DNA from: Bacillota bacterium
Lineage (GTDB): Bacteria > Bacillota > Clostridia > Tissierellales > Sedimentibacteraceae
Length of the DNA: 64,000 nt
Assembly: GCA_023386345.1 (NCBI GenBank)
Contig: JAEWJT010000020.1
Location: forward strand, 1 to 64,000
Direction: 5' to 3'
The position numbers were made by a program, and so were the translations under genes. The stretch's first letter is position 1. The number at the start of each line of letters is the position of its first letter. Positions 8,202 through 16,680 of the stretch are shown here, piece by piece. The notes below the pieces were generated by a model. The model was not told the origin of the DNA. It made no database searches and saw nothing but the letters and a program-made list of their open reading frames with translations.

Positions 8202-10099
8202 ACGAAAGACATTATGGGGCGGAGCAGATACAAGTGCTAGAGGGTCTTGAGCCTGTAAGAAAAAGACCCGGTATGTATATAGGATCAACGGGAGAAAGCG
8301 GACTTCATCAATTAGTATATGAAATAGTTGATAATAGTATAGATGAGGCAATGGCTGGATGTTGTGATACTATAAATGTCATAGTAAATGAGGATAATTC
8401 AGTTAAAATAATAGATAACGGAAGTGGTATACCAGTAGAATTACATCCAAAAACAGGAAAATCAACACTAGAGACAGTTTTGACAGTTTTACATGCAGGT
8501 GGTAAATTTAACAATGATGCTTATAAGGTATCTGGAGGACTTCATGGTGTAGGAAGTTCAGTTGTAAATGCTTTATCTACATGGCTTGTAGCTGAAGTAA
8601 GAAGAGATGGAAAAACATATAGACAAAAATTTGAAAGAGGAGTTCCAACTACTGAGCTTGAAATTGTAGGAGAATCTGAACATACAGGAACTACTATAAG
8701 CTTTTTACCTGATAATACTGTTTTTGACGATATAATATTTAATTATGAAATTATTAAAAAAAGACTTAGAGAAATGGCTTTTTTGAATAAAGGCATAAAA
8801 ATTACATTAGAAGATAAAAGAGAAAATTTAAGCGATACATTCCACTATGAGGGTGGTATAAGAGAATTTGTTCAATATCTGAATGGTAAAAAAGATGCAC
8901 TTCATGAAGAAATAATATATGCTGAGGGAACAAAGGATAAAGTAATCGTTGAGATAGCAATACAGTATACAGATTCATACAGTGAAAGTCTATATTCATT
9001 TGCAAATAATATAAACACTGCTGAGGGCGGAACTCATCTCGTAGGATTTAAAACTGCTCTTACTAGAGTAATGAATGATTATGCAAAAAAATATAATTTA
9101 ATAAAAGAAAATGATATAGCTATAACAGGTGAGGATATAAGAGAGGGTATAACAGCAATACTATCTATAAAAATTCCAAACCCTCAATTTGAAGGACAAA
9201 CTAAAACAAAGCTTGGAAACAGTGAGGTAAGAGGTATAGTTGACAGTATAACTGGTGAAAGCTTATACAATTACTGTGAAGAAAACCCAAAGGTTGCTAA
9301 ATTAATATTAGAAAAAACTCTTAGAGCAGCAAGAGCAAGAGAGGCAGCTAGAAAAGCAAGGGAGCTTGCTAGAAGAAAAAGTGCACTTGACAGTATGTCT
9401 TTACCAGGAAAATTAGCTGATTGTTCAGAGAAAGACCCTAGCTTATGTGAGATATACATAGTTGAGGGAAACTCCGCTGGAGGCTCTGCAAAGGGTGGAA
9501 GAGACAGAAGGACACAGGCTATATTACCACTTAGAGGTAAAATATTAAACGTTGAAAAATCAAGACTTGATAAAATATTAAGCAATGAAGAAATAAGAAA
9601 TATGATTACAGCTTTTGGATGTAGCATAGGTGAAGAATTTAGTTTAGAAAAACTAAGATATGGAAAAATAATAATAATGACGGATGCCGATGTTGACGGT
9701 GCTCATATAAGAACCTTGCTTCTGACATTCTTCTATAGATATATGAGACCTTTGATAGATGGTGGAAATATCTACGCTGCTCAACCTCCTTTATATAAGG
9801 TAAAAAAAGGAAAACTAGAAAGATATGTATATACTGATAAAGAGTTAGACAATGTTCTAGATGAATTTGGCAGAGATGGAAAATATGACATCCAAAGATA
9901 TAAAGGTCTTGGAGAGATGAACCCAGAACAACTTTGGGAGACAACTATGAATCCGGAAAATAGGGTACTTTTAAAAATAGAGATAGATGATGCTATACAA
10001 GCAGATGAAGTATTTACAACTCTTATGGGTGAAAAAGTAGCTCCAAGAAGAGAATTCATAGAACAAAATGCAAAATATGTTAAGAATTTGGACATATAG
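8189..10099 (+). CDS. gyrB: DNA gyrase subunit B
   Basis: ATPase subunit of gyrase (636 aa). The GHKL ATPase domain has DNSIDEA and the lid GGLHGVGSSVVNALS. The TOPRIM region has EGNSAGGSAKGGRDR and MTDADVDGAHIRTL, and the C terminus has YKGLGEMNPEQLWETTMNP. It overlaps recF by 13 nt and is followed by gyrA after 13 nt, forming one operon. Confidence 0.98.
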   Translation: MSELNERHYGAEQIQVLEGLEPVRKRPGMYIGSTGESGLHQLVYEIVDNSIDEAMAGCCDTINVIVNEDNSVKIIDNGSGIPVELHPKTGKSTLETVLTVLHAGGKFNNDAYKVSGGLHGVGSSVVNALSTWLVAEVRRDGKTYRQKFERGVPTTELEIVGESEHTGTTISFLPDNTVFDDIIFNYEIIKKRLREMAFLNKGIKITLEDKRENLSDTFHYEGGIREFVQYLNGKKDALHEEIIYAEGTKDKVIVEIAIQYTDSYSESLYSFANNINTAEGGTHLVGFKTALTRVMNDYAKKYNLIKENDIAITGEDIREGITAILSIKIPNPQFEGQTKTKLGNSEVRGIVDSITGESLYNYCEENPKVAKLILEKTLRAARAREAARKARELARRKSALDSMSLPGKLADCSEKDPSLCEIYIVEGNSAGGSAKGGRDRRTQAILPLRGKILNVEKSRLDKILSNEEIRNMITAFGCSIGEEFSLEKLRYGKIIIMTDADVDGAHIRTLLLTFFYRYMRPLIDGGNIYAAQPPLYKVKKGKLERYVYTDKELDNVLDEFGRDGKYDIQRYKGLGEMNPEQLWETTMNPENRVLLKIEIDDAIQADEVFTTLMGEKVAPRREFIEQNAKYVKNLDI

Positions 10100-10112
10100 G
10101 AGGGCATAGATA

Positions 10113-12641
10113 ATGAGTGATTTAGAAAATAAAAATGATGGTATACAGCAAATGCACATAGAAAAAGAGATGCAAAAATCATATCTTGAATATGCAATGA
10201 CTGTAATTGTAAGCCGTGCCTTGCCTGATGTAAGAGATGGTTTAAAGCCTGTTCATAGAAGAATTTTATATGCAACTGACGAGCTTGGTTTAAGTCCTGA
10301 TAAACCACACAGAAAATGTGCTCGTATCGTTGGAGATGTTCTTGGTAAATACCATCCTCATAGTGATGCTGCTGTATATGATGCTTTGGTAAGACTTGCA
10401 CAAGATTTTTCTTTGAGATATCCAATTATAGATGGACAAGGTAACTTTGGGTCTGTTGACGGAGACGAAGCAGCAGCAATGCGTTATACAGAAGCAAGAA
10501 TGTCAAAAATTGGGATGGAAATGTTAAGAGATATAGGCAAAGACACAGTAGATTACAGAGCAAACTTTGATGAAACTTTGAAAGAGCCTGTAGTGTTACC
10601 AAGTAGATTTCCTAATCTTTTAGTTAATGGATCATCTGGTATAGCAGTTGGTATGGCAAGCTCTATACCTCCACATAACCTAGGTGAGATTATAAATGGA
10701 ACTATAGCATATATAGAAAACCCTGAAATTACAATACCTGAATTAATGAAGTATGTAAAAGGACCAGACTTTCCTTCAGGAGGAATAATTGTAGGAAAAG
10801 AAAATATAAAAAATGCCTTTATGACTGGAAGAGGCTCTATTAAGGTAAAATCAAAGCTTGAAATAGAGGAAATGAAAGGCGGCAAAAATAGGATTATCGT
10901 AAATGAAATTCCTTATCAAGTAAATAAATCTAAACTAATAGAGAAAATAGCTGAGCTTGTAAAAGATAAAAGAGTTGATGGTATATCAGATTTAAGAGAT
11001 GAAAGTGATAAGGATGGTATGAGAATTGTAATCGAAATTAAAAAAGATTACAATCCAAATATTGTACTTAATAACCTGTACAAGCATACTCAACTTCAGG
11101 ATAATTTTAGTGTAATTATGATTGCACTTGTAAATGGAGAACCTAAGGTTTTAAACCTTAAAGAGATGATTCATTACTATGTTCTTCATCAAAGAGAAAT
11201 TATTACTAGAAGAACAGAATTTGACTTGAAAAAGGCACAGGAAAGAGCTCATATTTTAGAGGGTTTAAGAATAGCTATTGACAATATTGATGAAGTTATA
11301 AAAATCATTAGATCTTCATATAACGATGCTGAGCAAAAATTGATAGATAGATTTGATCTTTCAGAAATGCAAGCTAAATCTATAGTCGATATGAGACTTA
11401 GAAGACTTCAAGGACTTGAAAGAGAAAAAATTGAAGAAGAATACGAAGAATTAATCAAATTAATTAATAAATTTACAGAAATTCTTCAAAATCAATATTT
11501 GATTGATGAAATAGTTAAGACAGAATTAACAGAAATTAAAAATAAATATTATGACGAGAGAAGAACAGAAATTACTCACGATGAAGGTGAGATAAATGTA
11601 GAAGACTTAATCGAAGAAGAAAATGTAGCCATAACTATAACAAATTTTGGATACATCAAGAGATTGCCAGAGGATACTTATAAGGCTCAAAGAAGAGGCG
11701 GAAAGGGTATAACTGGCTTAACTACGAGGGAAGAAGATTTTGTTAAGGATTTATTCATAACAAGTACACATGACTATTTATTATTCTTTACAAATAAAGG
11801 AAAAATGTATAGAATAAAAGCATATGAAGTACCAGAAGCAAGAAGACAGGCAAAAGGTACAGCCGTGGTTAATCTTATCAATCTTGATGCAAATGAAAAA
11901 GTTGCAGCTATAATACCTATGAAAGATTTTAAAAACGATGAAGAATACTTGATTTTATCGACCAAAAAAGGTATTATTAAGAAAACTAGATTAAATGAAT
12001 TTGATACATCAAGAAAATCTGGTCTTTTAGCAATTAAAATAGGTGAAGATGATGAACTAATAAGTGTAAATAAAACAGATGGTACAAAAGATGTTTTAAT
12101 TATAAGTAAAAAAGGAAAAGCTATAAGATTTTCAGAAGATGATGTAAGAGAAACAGGAAGAAATTCTATAGGAGTTAAAGCTATATCAACATCTAAGTCC
12201 GATGAGTTAGTAGCGATGCTAATACTTGATCGTGATAATGCTCAAGTATTAAGTGAAAATGAAGATGAAGAGATTAACGAAGAATTATTGCCTGAAACTC
12301 GCGAAAAACTCTTAACCTTAACAGAAAACGGATTTGCTAAAATGACAAGCACAAGTGCTTACAGAAAGCAAGCTAGAGCAGGAAAAGGTGTTAAGACTCA
12401 CAGTATCAATCAAAAAACAGGTGATATAGTTGGAGCGATGATTATAGAGCCTGAAAATGATTTAATGATAATAAGTCAAATTGGTACAATCATAAGGATG
12501 CACGCTTCAGATATATCAATTAAAGGTACAGGTAGAGATACTCAAGGCGTTAAGGCGATGAGATTAAATGAAGGGGATAAGGTAGTATCTTTAGCTAAGT
12601 TGATAAGAGAAGAAGAAACAGACTCTGAAGAAGAGGAATAA
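10113..12641 (+). CDS. gyrA: DNA gyrase subunit A
   Basis: DNA cleavage and wrapping subunit of gyrase (842 aa). The quinolone-resistance region contains HPHSDAAVYDALVRLAQ, with the catalytic Tyr in AAMRYTEARMS. The C-terminal pinwheel has the GyrA box QRRGGKG, which marks gyrase rather than topoisomerase IV. The tail is acidic (EETDSEEEE). RBS GGAGGG upstream. Two short hairpins follow the stop codon. Confidence 0.98.
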   Translation: MSDLENKNDGIQQMHIEKEMQKSYLEYAMTVIVSRALPDVRDGLKPVHRRILYATDELGLSPDKPHRKCARIVGDVLGKYHPHSDAAVYDALVRLAQDFSLRYPIIDGQGNFGSVDGDEAAAMRYTEARMSKIGMEMLRDIGKDTVDYRANFDETLKEPVVLPSRFPNLLVNGSSGIAVGMASSIPPHNLGEIINGTIAYIENPEITIPELMKYVKGPDFPSGGIIVGKENIKNAFMTGRGSIKVKSKLEIEEMKGGKNRIIVNEIPYQVNKSKLIEKIAELVKDKRVDGISDLRDESDKDGMRIVIEIKKDYNPNIVLNNLYKHTQLQDNFSVIMIALVNGEPKVLNLKEMIHYYVLHQREIITRRTEFDLKKAQERAHILEGLRIAIDNIDEVIKIIRSSYNDAEQKLIDRFDLSEMQAKSIVDMRLRRLQGLEREKIEEEYEELIKLINKFTEILQNQYLIDEIVKTELTEIKNKYYDERRTEITHDEGEINVEDLIEEENVAITITNFGYIKRLPEDTYKAQRRGGKGITGLTTREEDFVKDLFITSTHDYLLFFTNKGKMYRIKAYEVPEARRQAKGTAVVNLINLDANEKVAAIIPMKDFKNDEEYLILSTKKGIIKKTRLNEFDTSRKSGLLAIKIGEDDELISVNKTDGTKDVLIISKKGKAIRFSEDDVRETGRNSIGVKAISTSKSDELVAMLILDRDNAQVLSENEDEEINEELLPETREKLLTLTENGFAKMTSTSAYRKQARAGKGVKTHSINQKTGDIVGAMIIEPENDLMIISQIGTIIRMHASDISIKGTGRDTQGVKAMRLNEGDKVVSLAKLIREEETDSEEEE

Positions 12642-12651
12642 ACAGTAAAAA

Positions 12652-12695
12652 AGTGAACTACGTTCACTCTATGGAAGAATCTAAATGATTCTTCC
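12652..12695 (+). terminator. Two consecutive hairpins after gyrA
   Basis: AGTGAAC-tac-GTTCACT (12652-12668) is followed by GGAAGAATC-taaat-GATTCTTCC (12673-12695). Both stems are perfect. There is no real T run, so termination may be partial, and the rsbV-like gene begins 31 nt later. Confidence 0.5.
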
Positions 12696-12725
12696 TTAAA
12701 CTAAAGTAAAGTAGAGGGGAAAGCT

Positions 12726-13049
12726 ATGTCATTAACAATTAGTATAAATAATAATGAAAAATTTATTGAAATTTTGCCAATAGGAGAAATGGATATTTAT
12801 ACTTCTCCTATGTTTAAAGACGAAACCTTGGAAATTATAAATAATCAAAACAAGGACATAGTATTAAACGCGGAAAAATTAGATTATTTAGACAGCACAG
12901 GTCTAGGATCTGTAATGACTGTATTAAAGCTTATGAAAGAAAAGGGCTTAAACTTTAAAATGATAAATGTTAAGAAAAACATTTATAAGCTATTTGAAAT
13001 AACAGGCTTTAGTAGAATTATTGATATAGAAAAAGTAGAAGGAGTTTAG
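12726..13049 (+). CDS. Anti-sigma factor antagonist (RsbV/SpoIIAA type STAS protein)
   Basis: A 107-aa STAS-domain protein. Family members bind an anti-sigma kinase when unphosphorylated and so free the sigma factor. The phosphorylatable serine sits in LDSTGLGSV, the expected motif near residue 57. RBS GAGGGGAAA precedes the ATG. It is the first gene of a three-gene group with an RsbW-like protein and a SigB-type sigma factor, the order of the rsbV-rsbW-sigB cluster found after gyrA in C. difficile. I leave the symbol blank because SpoIIA-type modules have the same architecture. Confidence 0.88.
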   Translation: MSLTISINNNEKFIEILPIGEMDIYTSPMFKDETLEIINNQNKDIVLNAEKLDYLDSTGLGSVMTVLKLMKEKGLNFKMINVKKNIYKLFEITGFSRIIDIEKVEGV

Positions 13050-13058
13050 GTTTATAGT

Positions 13059-13427
13059 ATGGAAAAAATCAAAGTAGAAATACCTAAAAAACCTGAATTT
13101 ATTAGCTGTTTAAGACTTTTTAGCTCTTCAATATCTAGTATTTATGATTTAGATATAGAAAAGATTGAAGATATAAAGCTTATAATTTCTGAAATTTGTT
13201 CATTTTTTATCAACAACATAAAGAAAAATACAGAAGGATTTTTGCTTGAGTATTTTTTGGGTGATGGCAAAATAATGGTTGAAATTACAGATAAAAACGA
13301 TGAAAAGCTATCAGACAATGTTATTTCAGAAAATGAAATGTTTGCTTTAATTATTGATAGTTTAGCTGATAAATGCAATATAGATATTCTTAATAACAAA
13401 ATTGTTTTTGAAACAATTATTAAATAA
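13059..13427 (+). CDS. Anti-sigma factor, RsbW-like, with degenerate ATP-binding site
   Basis: A 122-aa protein in the position of RsbW. The N-terminal half fits a small HATPase domain, with an N-box-like stretch LIISEICSFFINNI (Glu and Asn present). The next motif is degraded: where kinases have DxGxG it reads ITDKNDEKLSD with no glycine, and the usual glycine-rich lid is not visible. The protein may hold the sigma factor without phosphorylating the STAS partner, or use an unusual nucleotide site. It lies 9 nt after the STAS gene and 36 nt before the sigma gene. Confidence 0.7.
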   Translation: MEKIKVEIPKKPEFISCLRLFSSSISSIYDLDIEKIEDIKLIISEICSFFINNIKKNTEGFLLEYFLGDGKIMVEITDKNDEKLSDNVISENEMFALIIDSLADKCNIDILNNKIVFETIIK

Positions 13428-13463
13428 AATAGTAGGCCACTTTACAAGTTAGTGGGGGAAAGC

Positions 13464-14216
13464 ATGATAAATACTATACAGGCAATAAAAAATTCTGAGC
13501 TTTTTTTAGAGTATAACAAGGCAAGAGATATTGAGGTAAGAAATATAATTTTTACTAAATATCAATATCTTGCTGAAATTATATCAAAAAAATATATGAA
13601 CAAAGGAATAGAATACGACGATATCTACCAAATAGCGAGCATAGGACTCATATATGCAATTGAAAGATATGACATCAATAGAGGTTATGAATTCACTAGC
13701 TTTGCTACGCCTACAATTCTAGGAGAGGTTAAGAAATATTTTAGAGATAAGGGCTGGGCTATAAAAATTCCTAGACGTATACAGGAAGTTTCTAAAAGAA
13801 TAAATGAAGTAAGTAATGATTTGCAGTATAAACTCGGAAGGACACCAAATGTAAAAGAGTTATCAGAAAATCTTGGATATTCGGAGGAAGAAATCCTTGA
13901 AGCTATGGAAGCGAGCAAGCTGTTTGTATCTCAGTCATTAAATGTAACTATTGAAAGCAGTAAGGACTTTAAAGAAGTGGAGCTAGCAGAAATCATAAAA
14001 GATGATATAAATAATTATGAAATTTTTGAAAACAATGAATTCTTGAAAAGATCCTTCGAATTTTTAAACAAGGTAGAAAAACAAATAATAGTTGAAAGGT
14101 TTTATAATAATAAAACTCAATTAGACATAGCAAAAAAACTAAATATATCTCAAATGACGGTATCGAGAATTGAGAAAAAAGTTTTAGAAAAAATTAGAAC
14201 TTTTGTGGATAAGTAG
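13464..14216 (+). CDS. sigB: RNA polymerase sigma factor, SigB/SigF/SigG class
   Basis: Alternative sigma factor of about 250 aa. Region 2 has YDDIYQIASIGLIYAIERYD and YEFTSFATPTILGEVKKYFRD, region 3 has IPRRIQEVSKRI and LGRTPNVKELSENLGYSEEE, and region 4 has the helix-turn-helix TQLDIAKKLNISQMTVSRIEKKVL. These phrases are typical of the SigB/SigF group. The start is the ATG at 13464 with GGGGGAAA upstream; the open frame extends to a GTG at 13452 that lies inside the ribosome binding site. Likely controlled by the two preceding genes. Confidence 0.9.
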   Translation: MINTIQAIKNSELFLEYNKARDIEVRNIIFTKYQYLAEIISKKYMNKGIEYDDIYQIASIGLIYAIERYDINRGYEFTSFATPTILGEVKKYFRDKGWAIKIPRRIQEVSKRINEVSNDLQYKLGRTPNVKELSENLGYSEEEILEAMEASKLFVSQSLNVTIESSKDFKEVELAEIIKDDINNYEIFENNEFLKRSFEFLNKVEKQIIVERFYNNKTQLDIAKKLNISQMTVSRIEKKVLEKIRTFVDK

Positions 14217-14270
14217 TATAAATTAATTACTAAATTCTAAATGCCTTGAAAAGTTCAAACATATATAAAA

Positions 14271-14286
14271 GGTTTCACGTGAAACA
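14271..14286. promoter_or_regulatory. parS: parS centromere-like site (ParB/Spo0J binding)
   Basis: GGTTTCACGTGAAACA matches the consensus TGTTTCACGTGAAACA at 15 of 16 positions, including the central CACGTG core. It lies about 10 kb from oriC, where ParB sites cluster. parA/parB (soj/spo0J) are not in the window and may lie to the left. Confidence 0.88.
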
Positions 14287-14336
14287 AAAAACAATAACAA
14301 AAATGAAAATTTTCATTTTTGTTATTGTTTTTTGTT
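14283..14336. terminator. 54-nt perfect palindrome, bidirectional terminator
   Basis: The arms 14283-14309 and 14310-14336 are perfect inverted repeats (27 bp) with no spacer and A/T-rich ends that provide a T run in either direction. It terminates the sigma gene 70 nt after its stop. The outer 4 nt overlap the parS site. Confidence 0.85.
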
Positions 14337-14618
14337 AATAAAATTTATTTTAGATATGTAATAAATACTAAAAAATAATGTATTTACTGTTATTTTAAAA
14401 TGTCATGGCAAGCTACAAAATTATACTAAAGTATTATAATAATATATACTTATTGGGTATAAAAAATTTTAATTAAAAATATATAATAATATCCAAAGGG
14501 CAAATTATTAAATAGTTCTCGTATAGAGATTATGTAGTATTTAAAATAGGGATTATAGTGCTAATGTGTTCATTAGCACTAATAAAACATTGAATTTTAG
14601 CACAAAGAGGGCAAATTG
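14337..14618 (+). promoter_or_regulatory. Upstream region of the surface-protein gene with 11-bp hairpin
   Basis: An A+T-rich interval without genes. At 14556-14581 there is a perfect 11-bp stem (TAGTGCTAATG, loop TGTT, CATTAGCACTA) 37 nt before the start codon of the TasA-like gene. It can be a leader-RNA stabiliser or an operator. No T run follows, so it is not a terminator. Confidence 0.6.
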
Positions 14619-15530
14619 ATGAGAAAAAATCAATATAGGATAAAATCAACACATTTTATGTGCATTACTTTAATATTAGTATTAGGTATAATTGGAACTA
14701 GCTATGCTATGTGGTCTGATTCAGATCTTATTATTAATAAAATAAGTTTAGGAAAGCTTAATACTAATTTAACAACGCAATTTGATGAAATAGCGATTAC
14801 TGAAACTTGGACTGCAATATATAAAGAAAAACCTGTATGTGACAAAGACAATGGAAATAATCAAGATAAAGATGATAATAATAACAATGGAGATAATCAA
14901 GACAAAGATAATGATAATAACAATAAAGATAATGAAAAAAATCAAGGCAGTGATAACAGCAATAATAATAATGAAAATAATAATAAGCAAGGCAATGAAG
15001 AACAAGAAAAAAATGATAGCAGAAACAAAGATAATAACGTAATTATCAAAGAATTAGTCGGATATAATAAAACATATTCAAGCACTTATCCAATAAATGG
15101 GATACCATTTATCATAGAAAATGATAGTACTCTCCCTATAAAATTAAAAGAAAAAATAATACTTGTTGTTGATGGGAATGAATATCCTATTGATGATATG
15201 TGTTATATTGAATATGAACAATCCTTTGAAAATACTTCTGGAAGTTCTAACTGTGATGTCATAATTGCTGATAAAATTTACGGAAATATATTTATTAATG
15301 ATATCTATGAGTTAGTAAATTATATTGGAGAGTCAAAATCTGCTTATATTAAAATAATATTAGATTTTAGCCAAAGTAATCTTTTTAATACTGGATGGAC
15401 ATCTACTGAAATAATTCAAATAGGTGTATCTAAAAATATACTAATTATTCAAGACAATAATGTTGTAAATGAAAATAATGAGTTAGGTGAAAAGACTTCT
15501 GTAGATGGAGGAGCGAGCAATGAATCTTAG
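14619..15530 (+). CDS. TasA/camelysin-like secreted protein with Asn/Asp-rich insert
   Basis: A 303-aa exported protein. The N terminus (THFMCITLILVLGIIGTSYAMWSDSD) is the pattern of SipW-dependent signal peptides, with an aromatic residue after the signal, followed by ISLGKLNTNL, resembling the start of TasA/CalY proteins. A long low-complexity Asn/Asp/Lys insert spans about residues 72-140. The C-terminal part keeps a beta-rich look, with FIIENDSTLPIKLKEK resembling the family's conserved region after the first strands. RBS AGAGGG at 7 nt selects the ATG at 14619 over a TTG just before it. It overlaps the next gene by 11 nt. Homology to TasA is inferred from pattern only. Confidence 0.7.
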   Translation: MRKNQYRIKSTHFMCITLILVLGIIGTSYAMWSDSDLIINKISLGKLNTNLTTQFDEIAITETWTAIYKEKPVCDKDNGNNQDKDDNNNNGDNQDKDNDNNNKDNEKNQGSDNSNNNNENNNKQGNEEQEKNDSRNKDNNVIIKELVGYNKTYSSTYPINGIPFIIENDSTLPIKLKEKIILVVDGNEYPIDDMCYIEYEQSFENTSGSSNCDVIIADKIYGNIFINDIYELVNYIGESKSAYIKIILDFSQSNLFNTGWTSTEIIQIGVSKNILIIQDNNVVNENNELGEKTSVDGGASNES

Positions 15531-16398
15531 AAAAATTATTGCGATTTGCATGATAATTATATCAGTATTTTTACAAGCATCATATGCTATTAGCAACTCC
15601 GAGCAAACTAATGCAAATACAAATGAAGTCAGAGTACGTTTTTCAAGCATACAGTATGATATATCGGATAAATTAGGCTTTGCTAAAATATCAATAAGCA
15701 ACAAGGAAGACACAAGTATAGGGATAGCTGTTGATAATATTTATCCAGGAATTTATTACAATGTCAATACTGTTTTAGAAAACATAGGAAATCAAGGAGT
15801 TAAGATTACGGGTATAAGCTTAATATCAAATAAGTCTGAAAATGAAGATAATAGTAAATTATACGACATGATAGTAGGTCTTGATGAGCAAAATATTAAA
15901 TTGAAATTAAATGATTATATAAATTACTTAAACTCAAAATATGTTGGCAAAATAATAAAATCCAGCGAAAGTTTATCTTTAAATCTTTCTATGGGTATGG
16001 ATGAAGAAATTACAGATTTAGAAAATACAAATTGCGAATACCAAATAATTATTAATTTTGAACAGAGTGAGAAAGACGATGGTGGCGGTGGTGGAGATGA
16101 TGACGATCACAATGGTGGAGGTAATGATAATAATGGTAATGGAAAAGATGATAAAATAACAAATGAAGATAAAACTGTTACCCCTGAAGATGTAAAGACA
16201 ACAGATGACACAAAAGAAAACACTGAAGTGTATGCTCCAATGCCTCCATCAACAGGTGGAGAATTAACAAACGTTGCTTCCTTAATGAGTATATTACCAA
16301 AATCTGGCGAAAAATTGCCAATATCACTGTATATAACAGGTCTAGCTTTAATGTTAATAGGTATTTTCTTATTAAAAAAAGAAAAAAGGACTGCGTAG
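15520..16398 (+). CDS. TasA-like surface protein with LPKSG sortase signal
   Basis: A 292-aa protein with an N-terminal signal peptide (IIAICMIIISVFLQASYA). A middle section, VDNIYPGIYYNVNTVLENIG, closely resembles the NMFPGSYVTY...VDNTG part of the TasA-like protein at 24349-25056. A Gly/Asp/Asn linker follows. The C terminus is a full cell-wall sorting signal: LPKSG, a hydrophobic span (ISLYITGLALMLIGIFLL) and a KKEKR tail. The real start is the ATG at 15520 preceded by GGAGG; the earlier ATG at 15505 contains that ribosome binding site. Translationally coupled to the upstream gene. Likely substrate of the sortase at 20301. Confidence 0.8.
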   Translation: MNLRKIIAICMIIISVFLQASYAISNSEQTNANTNEVRVRFSSIQYDISDKLGFAKISISNKEDTSIGIAVDNIYPGIYYNVNTVLENIGNQGVKITGISLISNKSENEDNSKLYDMIVGLDEQNIKLKLNDYINYLNSKYVGKIIKSSESLSLNLSMGMDEEITDLENTNCEYQIIINFEQSEKDDGGGGGDDDDHNGGGNDNNGNGKDDKITNEDKTVTPEDVKTTDDTKENTEVYAPMPPSTGGELTNVASLMSILPKSGEKLPISLYITGLALMLIGIFLLKKEKRTA

Positions 16399-16428
16399 TA
16401 TTAGATATTTCTAAAAAATTATTTCTAA

Positions 16429-16470
16429 AGGCTATCTCAATTTCTATATTGAAATAGCCTAATTTTTATT
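16429..16470 (+). terminator. Terminator after the LPKSG-protein gene
   Basis: AGGCTAT-C-TCAAT pairs with ATTGA-A-ATAGCCT (one mismatch) and is followed by aatttttattt. The remaining interval to 16680 is A+T-rich, with no further gene seen. Confidence 0.8.
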
Positions 16471-16680
16471 TAAAGTCTTTATATTTAAACATATATTATT
16501 TTTATAAACCTTTATTTTTGGTTTTTTTGAAATTAACGCAAAATTAACATAAATTTAATATATATGTAAAGCATATACAATTTTTTCATAATAGTATATA
16601 GTTAAGATTATAATAAGAATATATATGTAAAATAAAAGAAATTAACAAAAACTAAGCTATAGGCATAATAGGAGGATATT

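Noticed and set aside
14769..15042. Open frames on both strands across the Asn/Asp-rich insert
   Set aside because: They are shadows of the low-complexity AAT/GAT codon repeats of the TasA-like gene.
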